A stretch of DNA of 64,000 nt, from NCBI GenBank assembly GCA_018882835.1, contig VERE01000006.1, positions 1-64,000 on the forward strand, written 5' to 3'. Both the position numbers and the translations under genes were made by a program. The notes under the pieces were generated by a model. That model was not told where the DNA came from and did no database searches. It worked only from the letters and a program-made list of their open reading frames with translations. Below are positions 56,799 through 64,000 of the stretch, in pieces. Position 1 is the first letter of the stretch; the number at the start of each line of letters is the position of its first letter. The stretch comes from Limnohabitans sp. (GTDB lineage Bacteria; Pseudomonadota; Gammaproteobacteria; Burkholderiales; Burkholderiaceae_C).

Positions 56799-57863
56799 TC
56801 AGACCGTGGCAATCGGCGTCGCCGGTGAGCCCACAGCGCCGGGCAAACGCAGCGGTGGTGCGGTCAACAAAAAACGCGAGCGCTGGTGTGCCCGCAGCCA
56901 GTTGGCCAGTGGCGTGAGGTGCCAAATTTCCCCCAGATGCACGCCCAGCTTGAAGAGGCAGTGCTCGTGAATGGGCAAGGTGGCACAGGGGCCTGCCTTG
57001 GGTGAGGCGGGATGGGCTTCTACCGCATAGTTGTCGGCAATCAGGGCCACCAGGCCCGAGTCGGTGATCCATTGCAGCAGGCGGGGGTCGCGGCCTTCCA
57101 GCACCGCGCAACTCTTGTCCAGCAATTCGCCATCCGGTTGCTTGTTCATTTCCAACAACATTTCAGAAAAGCCCGTGTGCAGGCACACCATGTCGCCTGG
57201 CTCGACGGTGACATGGTCTTTCTTCATGATGTCCATGAGTTGTTCGTAGTCGATGTTGACGCGCTTTCGCCCCACATGCGCGTGCAGGTCGATCATCACG
57301 GCACGGCCTTGCACGCAGCGCTCGGACATTTTGTCGATGCCCAGGGCTTTGGCCTGCGAAGTGGACTCGCGAGGAATCTTGGCGAAGTCAAAAATGCCAG
57401 CGCCTTCACCGCTGGCAGGGCCCACCACGTCGATGCCTGCGCGAAAGCCGTTGTAGTACACCGGTTCGGGTTGGCCATCGCCGTTGGCATCGAACATCGA
57501 GCCCACATGGGCCAGGCTGTCCCATTGCGTGCTGTATTGCAAGTGCATGATGACCAGGTCATCGCTGATCACATCGGTGCAACTGGGGTCATCGCACCAT
57601 AACTGGTAGTTCAAATTGGGCTTGCCATTGCGCAAGGTCGGTCGCAACACCGGCGGCAAACGACGGGGATTCAGCACATTGCCCCCTGGAACATCCAGCG
57701 GCAAACTGAGGTTGAAAGTCAGGCCCTCTTTCACTTCCGCAATGCCTTGTCGCACTTTTTCGGGCGTGAGAAGGTTCATGCGACCGTATTGATCGTCGGG
57801 CCCAAAGTCACCCCAGGTGGAACCGGGGGGGCGTTGTTTCCAGCGTGGGTTGGGGCTTGTCAT
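56799..57863 (-). CDS. Cyclase family protein (kynurenine formamidase-like superfamily)
   Basis: HLQYSTQWDSLAHVGSMFD motif; GRAVMIDLHAHVG; CLHTGFSEMLL. Confidence 0.88.
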   Translation of the reverse strand: MTSPNPRWKQRPPGSTWGDFGPDDQYGRMNLLTPEKVRQGIAEVKEGLTFNLSLPLDVPGGNVLNPRRLPPVLRPTLRNGKPNLNYQLWCDDPSCTDVISDDLVIMHLQYSTQWDSLAHVGSMFDANGDGQPEPVYYNGFRAGIDVVGPASGEGAGIFDFAKIPRESTSQAKALGIDKMSERCVQGRAVMIDLHAHVGRKRVNIDYEQLMDIMKKDHVTVEPGDMVCLHTGFSEMLLEMNKQPDGELLDKSCAVLEGRDPRLLQWITDSGLVALIADNYAVEAHPASPKAGPCATLPIHEHCLFKLGVHLGEIWHLTPLANWLRAHQRSRFLLTAPPLRLPGAVGSPATPIATV

Positions 57864-57879
57864 CTCGGGTCTCCTTGTT

Positions 57880-58539
57880 TTAAAACTTGCCGTATTTCAA
57901 ATAGGCTTGCACCGGGTCCACGCCGCCACGGATGGCATCGCGCACCAGGTTTTCTGTACTGGCCACTTGCTCAGTTTTGTCCAGCACGTCTTGAATCATG
58001 GCCTGTGGAATGACCACCAGGCCATCCCGATCGCCCAAAATGTAATCGCCTGTGCACACTGTCACAGTGCCCAAGGTGACGGGCTCTTCATAGCGGTCAG
58101 GGCGCCAGCGCGCCACAATGTCCGAGGGCGTGAAAAAACTGTGAAACACCGGGAAGCCTTGGTCGAGGATGAAATCTGTGTCGCGGCAGCCGCCGTCCAC
58201 CACGTAACCCAGAACGCCTTTGTTTTTCAAGGTTTCCGCCGACAATTCGCCCATCAGCGCTACTTCTTTGTTGTTCGGTTGGCAAACCACCACATGGCCT
58301 GCCGGCGCTTTGGACAACAAGGTGGTCCATCCCAGCAGGCTGTCATGGCGAGAGATGGTGCGGTCGATGTGACCCGAGACGGTCCACACGCGGCCTGCCA
58401 CTTTCAGCGAAGGGTCCAAGGGACGCAACTCGGTAGGGAGCACGCAATTGTCGTGGCCCAAGCCGCGCAACACATCGTGCACGGCGCCAGTGTAGAGTTG
58501 GCTGAGTCGCTGGGTGAAGGGGTCTAGGGTTGGGGGCAT
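57880..58539 (-). CDS. RraA family protein (aldolase/demethylmenaquinone methyltransferase-like)
   Basis: GAVHDVLRGLGHDNCVLPTELRPL, GVLGYVVDGGCRDTDFIL, VCTGDYILGDRDGLVVIPQ. Confidence 0.92.
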   Translation of the reverse strand: MPPTLDPFTQRLSQLYTGAVHDVLRGLGHDNCVLPTELRPLDPSLKVAGRVWTVSGHIDRTISRHDSLLGWTTLLSKAPAGHVVVCQPNNKEVALMGELSAETLKNKGVLGYVVDGGCRDTDFILDQGFPVFHSFFTPSDIVARWRPDRYEEPVTLGTVTVCTGDYILGDRDGLVVIPQAMIQDVLDKTEQVASTENLVRDAIRGGVDPVQAYLKYGKF

Positions 58540-58602
58540 GGTGGTTGACGGGATCAATTCAGAATAAGTCACTTTAGGTTGAGAAGGGGGCATTGGCAAG
58601 TC

Positions 58603-59580
58603 ATGCACACGACAGTGAAATTTCTGCGCAACAGCCTGATGGGTCTGTTTTTGGGGGTCATAGGCCTGGGCACGGCCTGGTCATTCCCCACCAAACCTGT
58701 TCGCATCGTGATCGGCTTTCCTGCGGGCGGCCCCTTGGATTTGCATGCCAGATTGCTGGCAGACAAATTGCAAGCGGTCTTGGGCCAGCCCGTGCTGATC
58801 GATTACAAAGCCGGTGCGGGTGGGACCGTGGGAGCCCAGGAAGTGATGAAGTCCGCTCCCGACGGCCATACCTTGATGCTGGCGAACACCGGTGTGCTGG
58901 TGATCAATCCCGCCTTGTACAGCCGGTTGCCCTATGGCACCTTGAAAGATTTTGTGCCGATCGCGCGCACGGCCATGCAGCCACTGGCTTTGTTGGTCAA
59001 CCCACAATTGCCGGTGCGTACCTTGCAGGAGTTCACGGCCTATGTGCGTGATCGCCCCGGCCAGGTCAATTACGGCTCGGCGGGCAATGGTGGCATCAGC
59101 CACCTGGCACCGGAGATGTTCAAGTCTGCGGCCCAACTTTTCATGGTTCATATTCCTTATCGCGGTAGCGCACCGGCGTTCACCGACCTGATGGCGGGGC
59201 AAGTCCAGTTCATGGCGGAAAGCATTCCGCAAGCGGCCAACTACCACAAGCAAGGCAAGGTGCGCGCCCTGGCCGTGACCAGTCGCGAGCGCAGCCCAGC
59301 CTTGCCCGATGTGCCTACCGTTCACGAGAGCGGCTTCAAAGACTTTGTGGTGGTGGGTTTTTACGGCTTCATGGCCCCGGCAGGGACACCGAAAGAAGCT
59401 GTCGAGGTTCTCAGTCAGGCTTTTAAAACCGTTCTGAACCAGGCCGATGTGCGCAAACGCATGGTGGATCAGGGGGCAGACCCGGCGTTCCTCGGGGCCG
59501 ACGATTTTCACCGATTTTTGTCCAACGAAATGCCGCGTTGGAGCGAGGTGGTAAAAAAGTCGGGCGCCCGGGTGGACTGA
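58603..59580 (+). CDS. TTT/Bug family substrate-binding protein
   Basis: FPTKPVRIVIGFPAGGPLDLHARLLADKLQAVLGQPVLIDYKAGAGGTVGAQEVMKSAPDGHT. Confidence 0.95.
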   Translation: MHTTVKFLRNSLMGLFLGVIGLGTAWSFPTKPVRIVIGFPAGGPLDLHARLLADKLQAVLGQPVLIDYKAGAGGTVGAQEVMKSAPDGHTLMLANTGVLVINPALYSRLPYGTLKDFVPIARTAMQPLALLVNPQLPVRTLQEFTAYVRDRPGQVNYGSAGNGGISHLAPEMFKSAAQLFMVHIPYRGSAPAFTDLMAGQVQFMAESIPQAANYHKQGKVRALAVTSRERSPALPDVPTVHESGFKDFVVVGFYGFMAPAGTPKEAVEVLSQAFKTVLNQADVRKRMVDQGADPAFLGADDFHRFLSNEMPRWSEVVKKSGARVD

Positions 59581-59585
59581 GCCTG

Positions 59586-60197
59586 TCAGGCAGGCAGTGA
59601 CCAGCTGCCCTTGAGCGATGGGCGCTCCATGAAACTGGCAGCCCATTGCGCGACATGGGGGTATTTGCTGCGCCAGGCCAGATCGGCGTAGCGCAGGTCG
59701 AGGTACCACAGCGCGCAGCCCAGCGTGAGGTTGCCAATGTGCACCGCAGGCGTGAGCAATTCGGGGTGGGCTTCAAGGTGACCGAGCGAGGTGGCAATTT
59801 TGTCCAGCTGGCCGTTCGTCCAATCATTCCAGCGCAAGGCTTCAGGTCGCACATTGGTTTCGTAGCGGGCCAGCAAGGCGGCATCCATCACGCCATCGGC
59901 CAGCGATTGCATGGCCAGTGCGGCCCAGCGTGCCGGACCTGCGATGGGAAACAGGGTACCGCCGCCCAAGCTGTTGAGGTATTCACAAATCACACGACTG
60001 TCGTACAAGGCGACGCCATCGTCGGTGACCAGCGTAGGCACCTTGCCCAGGGGGTTGCTGACGATGATGCTTGGGTCGCGGTTGACTGGGTGTGCGCTGC
60101 AATTCAAAAAAGTGAGTCGGTCCACCAGGTTCAGCTCATGGGCAGTCACCAGGCATTTGCGTACGAAGGGGGAGGTGGGAGAGAAGTAAAGTTTCAT
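59586..60197 (-). CDS. Glutathione S-transferase family protein
   Basis: MKLYFSPTSPFVRKCLVTAHELNL, NPLGKVPTLVTDDGVALYDSRVICEYL. Confidence 0.94.
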   Translation of the reverse strand: MKLYFSPTSPFVRKCLVTAHELNLVDRLTFLNCSAHPVNRDPSIIVSNPLGKVPTLVTDDGVALYDSRVICEYLNSLGGGTLFPIAGPARWAALAMQSLADGVMDAALLARYETNVRPEALRWNDWTNGQLDKIATSLGHLEAHPELLTPAVHIGNLTLGCALWYLDLRYADLAWRSKYPHVAQWAASFMERPSLKGSWSLPA

Positions 60198-60265
60198 GGT
60201 GTACAAATTCTAGGACTTGGGGCAAGATCGCCCATCCTGATTTACCCCTGCGGAGACCCCTCACC

Positions 60266-61012
60266 ATGTACCAATTGGATGTGCTTGTGCAAGGCTTTCC
60301 CGGCCGTTCTGTGTGCCATGGCAGCCTGGGCTGGAGCACCTTGAGCCTGCTGCGCGGACAAGGTCGCACGCTGTTGGTGGATGTGGGTTCTTTTGGCGTG
60401 CGGCATGTGCTTGCACAGCAGTTGCATTTTCGCGGGGTGGCCGCGGAGGATGTGACCGATGTGTTGTTGACCCATGCGCATTACGACCATGCGGTCAACT
60501 TCACCCTGTTTCCCAACGCGCGCATCTGGATCGGCGCGCAGGAGTTGTCATGGGCAGCCGCCCAGCCTGTGGGGTTCAACCCTTTGCCTGAGCTGTATGT
60601 CCGCGAGTTGATGCAGTCTTCGCGTGTGCACCGCATTCAGGCGGGCGATGTTTTTTTACCAGGCATTCAAGCTGTGGCGGCGCCCGGCCATACGCCCGGC
60701 CATTTGTTGTTTCATCTGACAGGGACACCCGTGCCCGTGCTCTTTACGGGTGATGCCGCCAAAAACCGGGCAGAGCTTTTGTCGCTGGATGTCGACGCTA
60801 CCGAAGACCGCGCCCAGAGCCAGGCGACGCTGAATACTTTGTGGCGGCTTTGGCGTGCCCAGCCCGGCACGCTGTTGGTGCCAGGGCATGACCTGTGCAT
60901 GGTGTTGGACGCCTCTGGTCAAATTCAGTACCAGGGAGAGCGCAAAGCAGGCATCGATGCCTGGTTTTCCGAGAGCCTTGCCCAGACCACGCGCATGAAT
61001 TTGTGCCCTTGA
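60266..61012 (+). CDS. MBL fold metallo-hydrolase
   Basis: LLTHAHYDHAVNF (HxHxDH), APGHTPGHLLFHL, FTGDAAKN. Confidence 0.93.
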   Translation: MYQLDVLVQGFPGRSVCHGSLGWSTLSLLRGQGRTLLVDVGSFGVRHVLAQQLHFRGVAAEDVTDVLLTHAHYDHAVNFTLFPNARIWIGAQELSWAAAQPVGFNPLPELYVRELMQSSRVHRIQAGDVFLPGIQAVAAPGHTPGHLLFHLTGTPVPVLFTGDAAKNRAELLSLDVDATEDRAQSQATLNTLWRLWRAQPGTLLVPGHDLCMVLDASGQIQYQGERKAGIDAWFSESLAQTTRMNLCP

Positions 61013-61032
61013 AATCAGGCTATGCTTTACCC

Positions 61033-61767
61033 ATGAGTCCTTTGACATCCGAAATCATTCACGCTGTGGCGCCCTCGGGCGTGTTGCGTGCCGCCATCAA
61101 CCTTGGCAATCCCATCCTGGCAGGAAAAGACCTTCAGACCGGCAAAGCCAAGGGCGTGTCTGTCGATTTGGCACAAGCCCTGGCCGATCGCCTGGGCGTT
61201 GCACTTTCCTGCGAGGTCTTTGAAACCGCGGCCCAGTCGGTCAACGCCGTGACCACCCAGGCGGCCGATGTAGGTTTTTTTGCCATCGACCCTTTGCGCG
61301 GCCAGGGCCTGAATTTCACCGCGCCTTATGTGCTGATTGAAGGCAGTTACATGGTGCGCAATGACTCCCCTTTGCAAGACAATGCTGAGGTGGACCGCGT
61401 GGGCCATCGTGTGGTGGTAGGTCAGGGCAGTGCCTATGATTTGTTTCTGACGCGTGAAATTCAGCACGCCGAGATTGTTCGCGCCCCCAGCTCGCCTGCC
61501 GTGGTCGACACCTTTCTCGCACAAGACCTTGAAGTGGCCGCAGGCGTCAAGCAACAGCTTCAGGCCGATGCGCAACGTTTGCCCGGCTTGCGTCTGTTGC
61601 CCGGACGCTTCATGGTCATTCAGCAAGCCATGGGGTTGTCCAAAGGCAGCGGCGAGGCTGCAGCTGTCATGCTGCGTGAGTTTGTCCAAGAGATGAAAGC
61701 CTGCGGTTTTGTTGCACAAGCCCTGGCCCGCCACAACATTCAGGGGGCCTCAGTGGCCCCCTTGTAA
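61033..61767 (+). CDS. Transporter substrate-binding domain protein (amino-acid ABC type, SBP_bac_3-like)
   Basis: GVLRAAINLGNPILAGKDLQTGKAKGVSVDLAQALADRLGVAL; no obvious signal peptide. Confidence 0.85.
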   Translation: MSPLTSEIIHAVAPSGVLRAAINLGNPILAGKDLQTGKAKGVSVDLAQALADRLGVALSCEVFETAAQSVNAVTTQAADVGFFAIDPLRGQGLNFTAPYVLIEGSYMVRNDSPLQDNAEVDRVGHRVVVGQGSAYDLFLTREIQHAEIVRAPSSPAVVDTFLAQDLEVAAGVKQQLQADAQRLPGLRLLPGRFMVIQQAMGLSKGSGEAAAVMLREFVQEMKACGFVAQALARHNIQGASVAPL

Positions 61768-61808
61768 CCCATGCTCAGAGCATGCCCTATCAAACTCAAG
61801 GAAATACG

Positions 61809-62783
61809 ATGAAAGCTGCCTGGTACGCTGCCAACGGGGAAGCGCGCGACGTGCTGCAAGTGGGGGAGTTGCCAACGCCGACCCCAGGCCCTGGCGAAGT
61901 GCGTGTGCGCCTGAAAACCTCTGGTGTGAATCCGTCCGATGTGAAGTCCCGAAGAGCCCGTCCGGTGACCGATCCCTTGATTGTTCCCCACAGCGATGGG
62001 GCCGGCTGGATCGATGCGCTGGGCGCTGGAGTTCCCGCTGCCAGGCTCAATGAGCGCGTCTGGTTATGGAATGGCCAATGGCAACGGGCCCTAGGCACGG
62101 CCAGCGAATGGATTGTGGTGCCTGCAGCCCAGGCCGTTCATTTGCCCGACAACACCGACTTTGCAGCCGGGGCATGTCTGGGCATCCCCGCGTTGACGGC
62201 CCTGCAAGCGGTGCATCTGGCGGGTGACTTGAAAGGCAAAAACGTCCTGGTGACAGGCGCAGGCTCTGCTGTTGGGCATTACATTGTCCAACTTGCCAAA
62301 ATGCGCGGCGCGCGCGTTTTGGGTACGGCTGGTGCGCCAGACAAGCAAGCCCATGCCTTGAGCGCCGGGGTGGATGTCCTCTTGAATTACAAAGCCGATC
62401 CGGTGGCGGAGCGAATCAAGGCAGAAACCCAAGGCCAAGGTGTGGATGCCATCATCGACATGGACCTGTCGACGACCAGCCAGTATGTGGCTGCGGGCGC
62501 GCTCAAGGCACACGGTGTGTGGGTTTGCTATGGCTCCAATGCGCTTGAAGTGCCGTTGGCATTCCGCACCTGCCTTTACGCCTCGATCGACTTGCGTTTC
62601 TTCCTGGTCTATGACCTCAAGCCGGCAGACCGTGCTCGCTGCCAGCAAGAGCTGCAAGATTTGTTGTCAGGACAACGGCTGCAGCACAGCATTGGCCCCC
62701 GGTTCCCCTTGCAGGACATTGTCAAAGCCCATGAGGCGGTCGAGGGTGGGCGCGTGGTGGGCAATGTCGTGATCGACCTTTGA
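61809..62783 (+). CDS. NADPH:quinone reductase/zinc-type alcohol dehydrogenase-like (MDR family)
   Basis: MKAAWYAANGEARDVLQVGELPTPTPGPGEVRVRLKTSGVNPSDVKSR, VLVTGAGSAVGHYIVQLAKMRGARVLGTA. Confidence 0.94.
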   Translation: MKAAWYAANGEARDVLQVGELPTPTPGPGEVRVRLKTSGVNPSDVKSRRARPVTDPLIVPHSDGAGWIDALGAGVPAARLNERVWLWNGQWQRALGTASEWIVVPAAQAVHLPDNTDFAAGACLGIPALTALQAVHLAGDLKGKNVLVTGAGSAVGHYIVQLAKMRGARVLGTAGAPDKQAHALSAGVDVLLNYKADPVAERIKAETQGQGVDAIIDMDLSTTSQYVAAGALKAHGVWVCYGSNALEVPLAFRTCLYASIDLRFFLVYDLKPADRARCQQELQDLLSGQRLQHSIGPRFPLQDIVKAHEAVEGGRVVGNVVIDL

Positions 62784-62787
62784 GGCT

Positions 62788-63312
62788 TCACCGAGGTTTC
62801 GGCCCCTCGCCCTGACGCTCCAGGAAACGAGAGACATTCAGCAAAGCGTCTTCTAGCTTGCGAATGTCTTGCTCGCGCAGCATGTCTATCTTTTGATGCA
62901 GCAGCTCAATTTCCAACTCGGCTTTGACATTGATTTCGTAATCATGGGTCGATCGCAACCGATCCACCTCGCTTTGGCGGTTCTGGCTCATCATGATGGC
63001 GGGGGCGGTATAGGCCGCTTGAAATGACAAGACCAAGTTCAGCAAAATGAAGGGGTAGGGGTCCCAGGCCTGGCTGCCAGCCTGGGTGTTCCATGCAATC
63101 CAGCCCACGATCAAGGCACTTTGCAACAGGATGAAGCGCCAGGAGCCGACCGTGGTGGCCACCGTGTCTGCCAGGCGCTGGCCCCACGTCAAGTGGTTTG
63201 CCGGCAAGGCTCCCAGAGAGGGTTGCCGCTCTTCTCGGTGAAGGCGCCGGTGGCTTCTCAAGTGTTGCAGCAAGTGTTGCTCATCGGCACTAAGGGGGCT
63301 GTGGTCGGTCAT
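62788..63312 (-). CDS. DUF1003 domain-containing membrane protein
   Basis: LADTVATTVGSWRFILLQSALIVGWIAWN...DPYPFILLNLVLSFQAAYTAPAIMMSQNRQSEVDRLRSTHDYEINVKAELEIELLH; AGGAGG RBS before ATG at 63312. Confidence 0.93.
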   Translation of the reverse strand: MTDHSPLSADEQHLLQHLRSHRRLHREERQPSLGALPANHLTWGQRLADTVATTVGSWRFILLQSALIVGWIAWNTQAGSQAWDPYPFILLNLVLSFQAAYTAPAIMMSQNRQSEVDRLRSTHDYEINVKAELEIELLHQKIDMLREQDIRKLEDALLNVSRFLERQGEGPKPR

Positions 63313-63390
63313 GGGGCCTCCTGGATGGTTCAATGGAGAACTCGCATTGTGGTCCCAGTGAGGCCCCATCGGGGCAATGGATTCATGGAT

Positions 63391-63410
63391 GGCTTGACCT
63401 AGGTCAAGCC
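63391..63410. promoter_or_regulatory. 20-bp perfect palindrome with FNR/CRP-family-like core (TTGACCTAGGTCAA)
   Basis: GGCTTGACCTAGGTCAAGCC equals its own reverse complement; upstream of DUF1003 gene. Confidence 0.6.
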
Positions 63411-63413
63411 ATG

Positions 63414-63437
63414 AAAAACGCCACCCGAAGGTGGCGT
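63414..63437 (-). terminator. Rho-independent terminator of the minus-strand ABC substrate-binding protein gene
   Basis: On minus strand ACGCCACC-TTCG-GGTGGCGT followed by TTTT. Confidence 0.85.
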
Positions 63438-63455
63438 CTGTAAGCGCATGACAGG

Positions 63456-64000
63456 TTACTTGACAGCGGTCGGTTCGCCGTAGGGCAACCAGGTTTTGCC
63501 GTCGAATTTGATCAGTTGCATCATCTGGAACAGCGCAAAATCATCGGGTGCGGTATTGGCCAGCACGCCCGGGATGGCCATCGGAATTTGGTGGTTCTTG
63601 ATATTGGATACCACTTTCATGATGTTTTCGCGCGTCAGGTTGTCGCCGGCCTGTTTCAGCACATGCACCATCAGTTGTGCAACTGCATAACCGTAGGTCG
63701 TGTTGGCGTCTTCAGGGCTGGCATCGGGCACGTATTTTTTCATGAAGGCCAAGAACTCTTTCATGGTCGGATCGTTTTCCCAACGCTTTTCGGTCGGGTC
63801 TTTGATGTACTGCATGGAAATGACGCCCACGGCTTTTTCAACCCCTGCAGGCTTCAGCACCGAGCCAATTGATGCGGACACCTGGTTCAGGTAGTGCGTG
63901 GGCTTCCAGCCAATGTCATCCACTTTGCGAATGGCTTGTGCGGCAAACTTCGGCGTGGTGATGTTGAAGAAAGTGTCGGCCCCCGAACCCTTCAGGGTCA
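63456..64000 (-). CDS. Branched-chain amino acid-type ABC transporter substrate-binding protein (C-terminal part; 5' end outside window)
   Basis: Frame open to window edge (...LKGSGADTFFNITTPKFAAQAIRKVDDIGWKPTHYLNQVSAS...GKTWLPYGEPTAVK). Confidence 0.88.
   Translation of the reverse strand, partial: TLKGSGADTFFNITTPKFAAQAIRKVDDIGWKPTHYLNQVSASIGSVLKPAGVEKAVGVISMQYIKDPTEKRWENDPTMKEFLAFMKKYVPDASPEDANTTYGYAVAQLMVHVLKQAGDNLTRENIMKVVSNIKNHQIPMAIPGVLANTAPDDFALFQMMQLIKFDGKTWLPYGEPTAVK

Noticed and set aside
1-64000. CRISPR arrays, tRNA/rRNA genes, prophage or intact insertion sequences
   Set aside because: No regularly spaced repeats, RNA gene sequences, transposase or phage proteins were seen in the sequence or ORF list.

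Overview
Window of high-GC chromosomal DNA. Protein families and gene style suggest a Burkholderiales bacterium, probably Comamonadaceae (inference, not tested). It is almost entirely protein coding, about 65 CDS. I saw no rRNA, tRNA, CRISPR array, phage or intact transposon. The content is catabolic and transport: a sugar ABC transporter with a GH31 glycosidase; a Liv-type ABC transporter next to a three-subunit molybdenum hydroxylase, a 2,6-dihydroxypyridine-3-monooxygenase-like FAD enzyme, a PuuE-like polysaccharide-deacetylase-fold hydrolase and ring-cleavage-like VOC proteins; a MoxR/DUF58/VWA (Bat-like) cluster with an HtrA-like protease; sugar-acid dehydratases (MR/MLE and UxaA families); and CaiB, RraA, cyclase, SDR and GGT genes. 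The most striking feature is eleven tripartite tricarboxylate transporter (TTT/Bug) solute-binding receptors in 64 kb with no TctA or TctB membrane gene in the window. The best candidates for something undescribed are (a) the putative N-heteroaromatic catabolic locus at about 13.4-28.5 kb and (b) the dispersed Bug receptor array, each receptor next to different catabolic genes. Several non-coding signals were read directly: a 25-bp near-perfect palindrome between the Liv binding protein and livH, a 20-bp perfect FNR/CRP-like palindrome upstream of a DUF1003 gene, a canonical intrinsic terminator, and hairpins between convergent genes. All calls are by eye; no database search was run.
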